A stretch of DNA of 8,665 nt from Stomatobaculum longum (GTDB taxonomy: Bacteria; Bacillota; Clostridia; Lachnospirales; Lachnospiraceae): assembly GCA_905370385.1 (NCBI GenBank), contig CAJPKN010000062.1, positions 1 to 8,665 on the forward strand, read 5' to 3'. Position 1 is the first letter of the stretch. Every line of letters begins with the position of its first letter. The translations under genes were made by a program, and so were the position numbers. Under the pieces are notes generated by a model. It saw nothing but the letters and a program-made list of their open reading frames with translations. It was not told the DNA's origin and made no database searches. This document shows positions 1-6,081 of this stretch, piece after piece.

Positions 1-770
1 TGAAATTCGATTTCCTCGAGCGACCAGACCATACTGTCGGTCTGCACAAGTGCGCTCTTACAGAAAGGGCAGATGCGCGTGTCGGCGCGCGGCAACGGAG
101 CGCCGCAGTGCGGACAGGAGATGCCGACGATCTTCTGATAGCCGCTTTTCACGTTGACGCTCTGGGCATGGACCAGGACCGAAGTGACGCTGGTCTCAAC
201 CCGATGCGGAGCGGCGAGCGCGGCGGCCCGCGCTTTCCCCTCGCTCTTTCGGACGGATTCGCCCGAAAGAGAGGCGGTAAAGCCGATGGAACTCACCAGA
301 CGTATTTCCGTCAGCGTGGGCTGATTTTTATAGTCCGCGATCGCGGTCTTATGAATCACGATGTCGGAAAAACTGCGCGTCAGCTCGTTCATACGGTCAT
401 CCTCGATTGCGAGGCGCACGCGCTCCCGAAGGCTCTCGGAGGGGGCGGAAAGCTTGCTCAAATCGAGGGCCTGACGCGCCGCGAGCACGGAAACAATGCG
501 CTTCTCAATCGCGACCCGCTCTTCGGGCCAGTTGAAGGCCGGAAAATCGCGGTTGATGGCAGGGAGAAAGAGCTTGGTGACATCCGGAATCGAGCGCTCC
601 GTGGGCCCCAGCTTTTTGCTCTCTTCGGCCGCACGGAGCAGGCTTCTCAGGTCGTGGAGAAAGCCCGTGAATTCGCGGAACGGGCGGCCGAACAGTCTCG
701 GGAGCAAAAACAAAACAGCAAGTACCGCAAGGAGCGGACGCAATGCGAGAAGAATTTCAGGTACTGTCAT
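1..770 (-). CDS. Membrane-anchored zinc-ribbon protein, 3' end outside window
   Basis: Read on the minus strand from ATG at 770-768, with a good ribosome site (GGAGGT, about 5 bases upstream); 256 codons are visible and the frame is still open at the left edge. The N-terminus (about residues 5-25, LLALRPLLAVLAVLFLLP) is a single hydrophobic anchor. A mixed helical/strand domain follows (about 65-200). Near the visible end is a zinc ribbon with two cysteine knuckles, C219-P-H-C222 and C234-P-F-C237, followed by more sequence. The layout (anchor, middle domain, zinc ribbon) resembles Tim44-like/zinc-ribbon proteins common in clostridia, but I cannot firmly name the middle domain. The function is unknown. 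It is transcribed away from the histidine kinase and shares a 98-bp spacer with it. The plus-strand open frames over this stretch have no plausible ribosome site and are shadows. Confidence 0.8.
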   Translation of the reverse strand, partial: MTVPEILLALRPLLAVLAVLFLLPRLFGRPFREFTGFLHDLRSLLRAAEESKKLGPTERSIPDVTKLFLPAINRDFPAFNWPEERVAIEKRIVSVLAARQALDLSKLSAPSESLRERVRLAIEDDRMNELTRSFSDIVIHKTAIADYKNQPTLTEIRLVSSIGFTASLSGESVRKSEGKARAAALAAPHRVETSVTSVLVHAQSVNVKSGYQKIVGISCPHCGAPLPRADTRICPFCKSALVQTDSMVWSLEEIEF

Positions 771-793
771 AAAAGACCTCCGAAAAAAACAGA

Positions 794-810
794 CAAAGCG
801 AAGCGCTTTG
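794..810. repeat. Perfect 7-bp inverted repeat in divergent spacer
   Basis: CAAAGCG (794-800) and CGCTTTG (804-810) are exact reverse complements around a 3-base centre. It lies in the 5' leader of the minus-strand zinc-ribbon gene, about 17 bases beyond its ribosome site. It could be an operator half or a small leader hairpin; no T-tract follows on either strand. Confidence 0.5.
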
Positions 811-815
811 GTGTG

Positions 816-844
816 AACAGTATAGCATAAAATGCTATACTGTT
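816..844. promoter_or_regulatory. 29-bp perfect palindrome, candidate operator of divergent genes
   Basis: AACAGTATAGCAT (816-828) and ATGCTATACTGTT (832-844) are exact reverse complements around AAA (829-831). The site lies 25 bp before the GTG of the histidine kinase and 45 bp from the ATG of the zinc-ribbon gene. Each arm carries TATACT in outward orientation (836-841 on plus, 819-824 on minus), so the palindrome may contain the -10 elements of both divergent promoters. I could not find a convincing -35 for either direction. A dimeric repressor or activator site is the simplest reading. Lack of a T-tract argues against a terminator. Confidence 0.55.
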
Positions 845-868
845 GAGCGAAAGAAAGGGGGAATCGCG

Positions 869-2254
869 GTGCAGGGAGAGAGAAAAGTAAGGGAGACGGA
901 GCGCTCCGAACAGATGGACGGCGGCTTCCTGAGGCGGCCCTTGGAATTTCATCCGGTGAGGCGCAGCGCGCTGATCGGCGCGACGGTCGCCCTGCTCTCT
1001 CAGTTCTATTTCAATGTACTGAGCAGCGATTTCCGCATTTCGATTGCGGTGGTGCTGCTGCCGGTGCTCCTTATGACCATGGGTGCGCAAATCCACAGCC
1101 TCTCGGCTTGCGGCTTCACCGCGCTCATTGTCTTTTTGTTCCGCGTCCTGGTATCGCTCTTGCTACACGGGCCTGCGGGCGTCAAAATATACCAGCAGCT
1201 GCCGGGCGCGCTCTTTTATCTCTGTTACGGCCTGCTCTTTAAGCTGCAAATTCCGAACAAGCGCTTTACCTCCCTGCCGCGGGTGTTTGCGGCGGCCTTT
1301 TTCTGCGATCTGCTCGCAAATGCGGCGGAACTTCTGTTTCGGGCCTACTTTTTCGGGGCTGCGATCAATTCGGAGAATGCCTCTTTGGTGCTCTTTTTGG
1401 TCGCGTTGCTTCGCTCGGCGCTGGTGCTCCTCATTTTGGTCATGGACCGGCAGTACCGGGAGCTTCAGGTGCGGCACGAGCAGGAGAGCCGCTACCAGCG
1501 CCTCTTCCTCATGATTACGGGCTTAAAGAGCGAGCTCTATCTGATGCGGAAAAATTCGGAGGAAATAGAGCGCGTCATGGGCAACGCCTATCGGCTCTCG
1601 GAGGAGCTCCGCGCGCAGGAACTGCCCGATGAGATGCAGCGCCGCGCGCTGGATATTGCCCGCGATGTCCACGAGATCAAGAAGGATTATCTTCGCATCA
1701 TGCGGGGACTCGAGGAGACCGCGGCCAACGAATACGATGAGGATCACATCCGTTTTCGCGATTTGATGGAAATTCTGGATGCGACTTCGAACAGCGTACT
1801 CCGCGAGAAGAAATTGGACATACGTCTGATTTTCGACTGCCGGGATGATTTCCTGACCCGCGAACACTACGCGCTGATGACGGTGCTCAAAAACCTGGTC
1901 GGCAATGCAATCGAGGCCATTGAGGGAGACAGACGGCGCGGTGTCATCATGGTCTCGGAGCGAAAATACGACGGGACGTATGAGTTCAAAGTTTCGGACA
2001 ACGGACCCGGCATCTTGCCGCGGAAGCTCGGAAAGATATTCCGCCTCGGCTATTCGACCAAGTTCGATGAGCGGACGGGCAACATCTACCGCGGTGTCGG
2101 TCTCGCCGGTGTCAAGAATATGGTGGAAGATCATTTCGGCGGCAGCATAGAAGTGCAGTCGGAGCCCGGTAACACCTGCTTCACCGTGCGCATTCCGGTG
2201 GGGGCAATTGCATATACAGACGAAGGAAGGGCTGTCTATGGAGAGAGGACTTAG
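869..2254 (+). CDS. Membrane sensor histidine kinase, GlnK (YcbA)-like
   Basis: 461 residues starting at GTG 869, chosen because AAAGGGGG lies about 6 bases upstream. About six membrane helices fill residues 35-190 with only short loops, so the signal is probably read within the membrane or by a partner, not by an extracellular domain. A helical linker (about 190-265) leads to a dimerisation segment, D-V-H268-E-I-K-K-D, where H268 is the likely phosphorylated histidine. The ATPase domain shows an N box (N342, N346), G1 box D377-N-G-P-G, an F-box-like segment (KIFRLGYSTKF) and a G2 box around G409-V-G-L-A-G. It would autophosphorylate and pass phosphate to D57 of the regulator encoded just downstream, whose start lies inside this gene. 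The GlnK-type assignment rests on the partner's GlnL-type output domain and the neighbouring glutamate genes; the ligand is inferred. Confidence 0.85.
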   Translation: MQGERKVRETERSEQMDGGFLRRPLEFHPVRRSALIGATVALLSQFYFNVLSSDFRISIAVVLLPVLLMTMGAQIHSLSACGFTALIVFLFRVLVSLLLHGPAGVKIYQQLPGALFYLCYGLLFKLQIPNKRFTSLPRVFAAAFFCDLLANAAELLFRAYFFGAAINSENASLVLFLVALLRSALVLLILVMDRQYRELQVRHEQESRYQRLFLMITGLKSELYLMRKNSEEIERVMGNAYRLSEELRAQELPDEMQRRALDIARDVHEIKKDYLRIMRGLEETAANEYDEDHIRFRDLMEILDATSNSVLREKKLDIRLIFDCRDDFLTREHYALMTVLKNLVGNAIEAIEGDRRRGVIMVSERKYDGTYEFKVSDNGPGILPRKLGKIFRLGYSTKFDERTGNIYRGVGLAGVKNMVEDHFGGSIEVQSEPGNTCFTVRIPVGAIAYTDEGRAVYGERT

Positions 2255-3089
2255 AATTTATATCGTTGAGGACGATGTCAGCATGATTGACACGCTCCGT
2301 GATTTCATCGAGGACCAGGGCCTCGGGGAAGTGGTCGGCAGTTCGGAGGAGGAAGGCAGCGACGAGCAGCAGATTGCCGCTTTGAAGCCGGATCTCATTC
2401 TGGTGGATTTTCTGATGCCGGGCATGGACGGCGCGGAACTCGTACGGCGTCTTCGGGACGCGGGCTGCGGCGCAAAGTGCATCATGCTGTCTCAGGTGAC
2501 GCAGAAGGACATGATAGGCAAGGCCTATGATGCCGGTGTCGATTTCTTCTTAAATAAGCCGATCAACATCGTTGAACTCCGTTCGGTAATCGGTTCGGTC
2601 GCGCGCCAGCTGGAAAACGAGAGGACCATAGAGGCCCTGCGCCGTGTACTCTTCAGCGGGCAGAGCAAAGCGCCGCAGGACAGCGACGAGGAGAGCCGGC
2701 GGAAAATCAGTGCCATACTCGCAAATATCGGGATGGCGGGAGAAAAAGGCAGCGCGGATATTTTGAATCTCTGTCTCTTTATCCGGCGGGAGCAGAAGTC
2801 CCTGCAACAGCAGAGCATACGGGAACTTTGCTCGGAGCTCTCGGACAATCCGCGGAGCATGGAGCAGAGAATGCGGCGCGCCATTGCGGTCGGTCTTACA
2901 AACTTAGCCCACCTCGGGCTCGAGGACTTCCTGAACGAGAGCTTTACGCGCTACAGCAGCACTCTCTTCCCCTTTGAGGAAGTGCGCGCCGAGATGGATT
3001 TGATTCGTGGTAAAAAGAACTATGGAGGTAAACCTTCCATTAAGAAATTCATCGAAAGTCTTATGCAGCTTGCCGAACAAAGTGCGTAA
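2238..3089 (+). CDS. glnL: Response regulator with GlnL/YcbB-type DNA-binding domain
   Basis: 283 residues. The start is ATG 2238, not the in-frame ATG at 2208, because GAAGGAAGG lies about 7 bases upstream of 2238 and the protein then begins directly with a receiver strand (RIYIVEDD). It overlaps the kinase gene by 17 bp, which suggests translational coupling. The receiver domain has acidic pocket residues E11-D12-D13, phospho-acceptor D57 (LVDFLMPGMDG), S85 and K107 (NKP). After a linker, residues about 155-280 match the YcbB/GlnL output domain as I recall it from Bacillus subtilis: a repeated helical pattern including MEQRMRRAI, GLEDFLNESF and FPFEEVRAEM. In B. subtilis GlnK-GlnL activates glutaminase and glutamine transport genes through a TTTTGT-N4-TTTTGT direct repeat. 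Here the likely target is gltS immediately downstream, preceded by 10-bp direct repeats. Confidence 0.88.
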   Translation: MERGLRIYIVEDDVSMIDTLRDFIEDQGLGEVVGSSEEEGSDEQQIAALKPDLILVDFLMPGMDGAELVRRLRDAGCGAKCIMLSQVTQKDMIGKAYDAGVDFFLNKPINIVELRSVIGSVARQLENERTIEALRRVLFSGQSKAPQDSDEESRRKISAILANIGMAGEKGSADILNLCLFIRREQKSLQQQSIRELCSELSDNPRSMEQRMRRAIAVGLTNLAHLGLEDFLNESFTRYSSTLFPFEEVRAEMDLIRGKKNYGGKPSIKKFIESLMQLAEQSA

Positions 3090-3100
3090 CACACAATCGA

Positions 3101-3130
3101 ATTTGTGAAACTTCTTGAAACTTCTTGAAA
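3101..3130 (+). promoter_or_regulatory. Three phased 10-bp direct repeats, candidate regulator site
   Basis: Three consecutive 10-mers read ATTTGTGAAA (3101-3110), CTTCTTGAAA (3111-3120) and CTTCTTGAAA (3121-3130); the last two are identical. A 10-bp period places each copy on the same face of the helix. The 6+4 layout equals the TTTTGT-N4-TTTTGT architecture recalled for B. subtilis GlnL, and the first copy (ATTTGT) is one base from it. The site lies between the regulator gene and gltS and covers the -35 region of the gltS promoter. Confidence 0.6.
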
Positions 3131-3144
3131 CCGTACTCTATAAT
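3115..3144 (+). promoter_or_regulatory. gltS promoter
   Basis: TTGAAA (3115-3120) and a perfect TATAAT (3139-3144) are separated by 18 bp, giving a housekeeping-sigma promoter with transcription starting near 3151. The -35 lies inside the second direct repeat and the third repeat fills part of the spacer, so a protein bound there would touch or block RNA polymerase. I see no clear terminator between the regulator gene and this promoter, so some readthrough from upstream is possible. Confidence 0.75.
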
Positions 3145-3150
3145 ATAGAT

Positions 3151-3209
3151 ATCGGTTATCGGCGCGAGGCGGGTACGAACCGGGAAAGCCCGCTCTAAGC
3201 CGATGGGGG
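3151..3209 (+). ncRNA. Structured leader RNA of gltS, candidate cis-regulator
   Basis: The predicted 5' leader folds: ATCGGC (3158-3163) pairs with GCCGAT (3199-3204), enclosing either one long hairpin (GCGGG 3169-3173 with CCCGC 3189-3193) or two small hairpins, GGT-ACGA-ACC (3172-3181) and GGG-AAAG-CCC (3182-3191). A second copy of ATCGG at 3151-3155 offers an alternative partner for CCGAT 3200-3204. The closing stem ends about 8 bases before the ribosome site. I do not recognise a known riboswitch class. It may be a regulatory RNA or simply a stabilising 5' hairpin. Confidence 0.4.
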
Positions 3210-3223
3210 AAAAGGAGGTTTCT

Positions 3224-4432
3224 ATGCAAACAGTAAAGCTTGATATGTATCAGGCGCTCGCAGTCGCAGTCGTCATGCTGCTCATCGGACGCGAATTGGT
3301 CGCACGGATTGAGTTTCTCCGTCGCTACTGCATCCCGGCACCCGTTGTCGGCGGCCTTGTGTTCGCAATCGCGCATGCGGTGCTCCGCGGCACGGGCGTC
3401 ATGGAGTTCGACATGGACGTCACCCTGCAGAAGGTCTTCATGACCGCATTCTTCTGTTCGGTCGGTTACATGGCGGCCTTCGGCATGCTGAAAAAGGGCG
3501 GAATCGGCGTGATTCTGTTCCTCGGAGTCTCTGCCGCAATGTGCATCATCCAGGACTTGGTCGGCGCAGTCGGCGCAAAGGCCTTCGGCCTTGACCCGCG
3601 CATCGGCCTCGCGATGGGATCCATTCCGCTGGTCGGCGGACACGGAACCGCAGGTTCCTGGGGCCCCTTCCTCGAGAATCTCGGCGTTGCAAACGCAACC
3701 ACGGTCGCGGTCGCGGCGGCTACCTACGGCCTGATTTCCGGCTGCATGATGGGCGGCCCGATTGCTTACGGCAAGATTAAGAAGTACGGCCTGAAGTCGA
3801 AAGAGCTCAAGGATACGCACAAGACCGCAACAGTCGATGTCTCCGCAGACACCGAGGCGCTCGATGAGAACAACATTCTGAACGCAGCGCTCTACATTGT
3901 CGTCGCGGTCGGCGCGGGAACCGTTGTCTCCTTCTTCATCGGCAAGGTGCTCACCATGCCGGCTTACATCGGCGCAATGATCGTCGGCGCCATCATCCGC
4001 AACATCCAGGAGGCGCGCAAGGTCAAGATGCCGATGGGCGAGATGAATGCGCTCGGCAATGTCTGCCTCTCGCTCTTCCTCGCACTTGCAATGTGCAACC
4101 TGAAGCTCTGGCAGCTTATCGACCTTGCGGTTCCGATGATTGTCATCCTTCTGCTTGAGACGGTTGTCATGTGGTTCTACGCATCCTTCGTGGTCTTCAA
4201 CATCATGGGCAGAGACTACGATGCGGCTACCATTTCGTCCGGCTTCTGCGGCTTCGGTATGGGCGCTACCCCGAACGCAATGGCTAACATGCAGGCAATC
4301 ACGAACATCTACGGTCCCGCACCGGTCGCATTCATGATTGTTCCGCTGGTCGGTTCGCTCTTCATCGACTTCGTGAACGGCCTGATTATCACGGGCTTCG
4401 CAGGTTTCCTGACGAGCTTCTTCCACCTGTAA
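3224..4432 (+). CDS. gltS: Sodium/glutamate symporter GltS
   Basis: 402 residues, matching the usual GltS length of about 400. The start is ATG 3224 because AAGGAGGT (3212-3219) sits directly before it; the in-frame ATG at 3203 would place this ribosome site inside the gene. The protein is almost wholly hydrophobic, with about ten or more membrane helices and a cytoplasmic loop near residues 190-220. The two family signatures are present: GGHGTAGSW (from G138) and GFGMGATPNAMANMQ (343-357), the glycine-rich re-entrant segments of the two inverted halves. It would import L-glutamate using the sodium gradient, feeding the glutamate dehydrogenase encoded next. It has its own promoter and probably lies under the control of the regulator encoded upstream. 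Codon choice is strongly biased (mostly AAG for lysine), as in gdhA, suggesting high expression. Confidence 0.95.
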   Translation: MQTVKLDMYQALAVAVVMLLIGRELVARIEFLRRYCIPAPVVGGLVFAIAHAVLRGTGVMEFDMDVTLQKVFMTAFFCSVGYMAAFGMLKKGGIGVILFLGVSAAMCIIQDLVGAVGAKAFGLDPRIGLAMGSIPLVGGHGTAGSWGPFLENLGVANATTVAVAAATYGLISGCMMGGPIAYGKIKKYGLKSKELKDTHKTATVDVSADTEALDENNILNAALYIVVAVGAGTVVSFFIGKVLTMPAYIGAMIVGAIIRNIQEARKVKMPMGEMNALGNVCLSLFLALAMCNLKLWQLIDLAVPMIVILLLETVVMWFYASFVVFNIMGRDYDAATISSGFCGFGMGATPNAMANMQAITNIYGPAPVAFMIVPLVGSLFIDFVNGLIITGFAGFLTSFFHL

Positions 4433-4453
4433 GAGAGAAGACAGGGCTTTGGA

Positions 4454-4503
4454 ATAGGCGACAAGCAACCCGGTGCGAGTCGCCTATCGTTATATACAAT
4501 AAC
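4454..4503 (+). other. Two adjacent hairpins after gltS, no T-tract
   Basis: ATAGGCGAC (4454-4462) and GTCGCCTAT (4479-4487) form a perfect 9-bp stem with a 16-base loop. Directly after it, GTTAT (4489-4493) and ATAAC (4499-4503) form a small 5-bp stem. There is no run of T after either, so this is not a standard intrinsic terminator. It may slow or end transcription weakly, protect the 3' end of gltS mRNA, or be a structured element of its own. It lies in the 201-bp gltS-gdhA spacer. Confidence 0.45.
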
Positions 4504-4520
4504 CAAAGTGAGAAGACTGA

Positions 4521-4549
4521 TAGAAAAGTTACCGGAAAAGTGTTACAAT
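4521..4549 (+). promoter_or_regulatory. gdhA promoter with extended -10
   Basis: TACAAT (4544-4549) is preceded by TGT (4541-4543), an extended -10, with a weak -35 TAGAAA (4521-4526) at 17 bp. Transcription would start near 4556, giving a leader of about 78 bases. GAAAAGT occurs twice here (4523-4529 and 4535-4541, 12 bp apart). The block TGTTACAATG recurs exactly at the sigma-factor promoter (7449-7458). Confidence 0.6.
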
Positions 4550-4596
4550 GGTGTCATCGTGAGCGGGGAATCTATTGAAAAACCTGCCACATAACG

Positions 4597-4612
4597 TTTT
4601 GTATCATTTTAT
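4597..4612 (+). promoter_or_regulatory. GlnL-like direct repeat in gdhA leader (tentative)
   Basis: TTTTGT (4597-4602), four bases, then TTTTAT (4607-4612) matches the TTTTGT-N4-TTTTGT repeat recalled for B. subtilis GlnL with one mismatch. It lies downstream of the predicted gdhA promoter and 8 bases before the ribosome site, a position that fits a roadblock or an unseen second promoter better than classical activation. The stretch is T-rich, so chance is a real alternative. Confidence 0.3.
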
Positions 4613-4633
4613 TTTCTGTAGGAGGAAAGTGAC

Positions 4634-5998
4634 ATGAGCAAGTTGAATCCGTACATTGAGAGAGTCATTGCCGAGGTTAAGGCGAAGAATTCGCACGAGC
4701 CGGAGTTCTGCCAGACGGTCGAGGAGGTTTTCTCTTCGCTGAGCCCGCTGGTCGACGCACATCCGGAGTATGAGAAGAACGCTATTCTCGAGAGAATGGT
4801 CGAGCCGGAGCGCGTTATCATGTTCCGTGTTCCGTGGGAGGATGACAAGGGCAACATGCACGTGAACCGCGGCTACCGCGTCCAGTTCTCGAGCGTGATC
4901 GGACCCTACAAGGGCGGCCTTCGTTTCGCTCCGAGCGTAAACCTTTCCATCATCAAGTTCCTCGGCTTTGAGCAGACCTTTAAGGATTCGCTCACCACGC
5001 TTCCGATCGGCGGCGCTAAGGGTGGTTCCGACTTCGATCCGAACGGCAAGAGCGATGCCGAGATTCAGAGATTCTGCCGTTCCTTCATGGAAGGCCTGTT
5101 CCGCTTCATCGGACCGGATGTCGACTGCCCGGCAGGCGACCTCGGTGTCGGCGGCCGTGAGATCGGCTACATGTTCGGCGCTTGGAGAAGACTGACTTCC
5201 TCCTATGCAAACGGTGCTCTCTCCGGTAAGGACCCGCTGTTCGGCGGCTCCGCATTCCGTCCGGAAGCAACCGGCTTCGGTGCTGTCTACTACCTCGAGG
5301 AGGTTCTGAAGCACGAGAAGGATGAGATGAAGGGCAAGAGAGTTGCACTTGCAGGCTTCGGTAACGTCGCATGGGGCGTTGCAACCAAGCTCGCTGAGCT
5401 CGGCGCTAAGGCAGTCACCCTGTCCGGCCCGGACGGCTACATCTACGATCCGGACGGCGTTACGACCAAGGAGAAGATCGACTTCCTGCTTGAGATGAGA
5501 TCCTCCGGCCGCAACAAGGTTCAGGATTACGCAGATAAGTTCGGCGTTCAGTTCTTCGCAGGCGAGAAGCCGTGGGGCCAGAAGGATGTCGACATCGTGA
5601 TGCCGTGCGCAACGCAGAACGACGTTGATATCAACGAGGCAAAGAAGATTGTCGCGAACGGCATCAAGTACTACATCGAAGTTGCGAACATGCCGACCAC
5701 GAACGAGGCTCTGAAGTATCTCCTTGAGCAGAAGAACATGATCGTTGCTCCGTCCAAGGCGGTCAACGCAGGCGGTGTTTCCGTCTCCGCACTCGAGATG
5801 TCTCAGAACTCCGAGAGACTCTTCTGGGACGGCGAGGAAGTCGACAAGTGGCTGCACAAGATCATGAAGGGCATTCACGACGGCTCCGCAGCTGCAGCTG
5901 AGCGCTACGGCCTTGGCTACGACCTCGTTGCAGGCGCTAACCTTGTCGGATTCGAGAAGGTTGCAGACGCTATGATTAAGCAGGGTCGCGCACTGTAA
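4634..5998 (+). CDS. gdhA: Glutamate dehydrogenase, small hexameric type
   Basis: 454 residues, the usual length for the roughly 450-residue hexameric class. ATG 4634 follows AGGAGG (4620-4625). It interconverts L-glutamate and 2-oxoglutarate plus ammonium. The substrate domain carries GPYKGGLRFAPSVN and GGAKGG with catalytic-region lysine K129, then PAGDLGVGGREIGYMFG. The coenzyme domain has the Rossmann turn G241-F-G-N-V, and NAGGVSVSALEMSQNSERL follows near the C-terminus. From memory the coenzyme domain is very close to the NAD-specific enzyme of Clostridium symbiosum (for example the shared segment LSGPDGYIYDP), so a catabolic NAD-linked role is more likely than the NADP-linked biosynthetic one; alignment would decide. 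It sits between gltS and a 2-hydroxyacid dehydrogenase and ends at a strong terminator. Strong codon bias suggests high expression. Long open frames on the opposite strand are a by-product of that bias. Confidence 0.96.
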   Translation: MSKLNPYIERVIAEVKAKNSHEPEFCQTVEEVFSSLSPLVDAHPEYEKNAILERMVEPERVIMFRVPWEDDKGNMHVNRGYRVQFSSVIGPYKGGLRFAPSVNLSIIKFLGFEQTFKDSLTTLPIGGAKGGSDFDPNGKSDAEIQRFCRSFMEGLFRFIGPDVDCPAGDLGVGGREIGYMFGAWRRLTSSYANGALSGKDPLFGGSAFRPEATGFGAVYYLEEVLKHEKDEMKGKRVALAGFGNVAWGVATKLAELGAKAVTLSGPDGYIYDPDGVTTKEKIDFLLEMRSSGRNKVQDYADKFGVQFFAGEKPWGQKDVDIVMPCATQNDVDINEAKKIVANGIKYYIEVANMPTTNEALKYLLEQKNMIVAPSKAVNAGGVSVSALEMSQNSERLFWDGEEVDKWLHKIMKGIHDGSAAAAERYGLGYDLVAGANLVGFEKVADAMIKQGRAL

Positions 5999-6019
5999 GT
6001 CTAAGTTAACAAAACCGAG

Positions 6020-6051
6020 GCGGCCGGAAACCAGTTTCCGGCCGCTTTTTT
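6020..6051 (+). terminator. Strong intrinsic terminator after gdhA
   Basis: GCGGCCGGAAA (6020-6030) and TTTCCGGCCGC (6035-6045) form a perfect 11-bp stem with loop CCAG, followed by six T (6046-6051). It ends gdhA transcripts, yet the next gene's ribosome site starts only about 15 bases later, leaving no room for a promoter after it. Confidence 0.95.
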
Positions 6052-6081
6052 CTAAGAACCCAACACAGGAGGAAAGAAACG

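Noticed and set aside
108..830. Long plus-strand open frame over the left end
   Set aside because: It lies opposite the minus-strand zinc-ribbon gene, which has a strong ribosome site, a membrane anchor and a paired CxxC motif. The plus frame has no ribosome site, a low-complexity charged C-terminus, and runs into the palindromic spacer.
3172..3191. Guanidine-II (mini-ykkC) riboswitch suggested by the ACGA loop
   Set aside because: That class needs two hairpins with ACGR loops. Only one ACGA loop is present, the other loop is AAAG, and the gene is not a guanidine exporter.
3203..3223. Earlier ATG for gltS at 3203
   Set aside because: The ribosome site AAGGAGGT at 3212-3219 would be inside the coding region, and the ATG is part of the leader stem GCCGAT. 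ATG 3224 is correctly spaced.
3020..4468. 482-codon minus-strand open frame opposite gltS
   Set aside because: It mirrors gltS; its His/Asp/Cys-rich composition is what antisense reading of codon-biased GC-rich genes gives. gltS on the plus strand has clear family motifs.
4463..4484. Cobalamin-riboswitch-like string ACCCGGTGCGAGTC in the spacer hairpin
   Set aside because: Only a short local similarity; the remaining roughly 200-base conserved core is absent and the adjacent genes are not B12-related.
4604..5878. 424-codon minus-strand open frame opposite gdhA
   Set aside because: Antisense open frames in GDH genes are a known curiosity, but they arise from codon bias. There is no ribosome site or recognisable domain.
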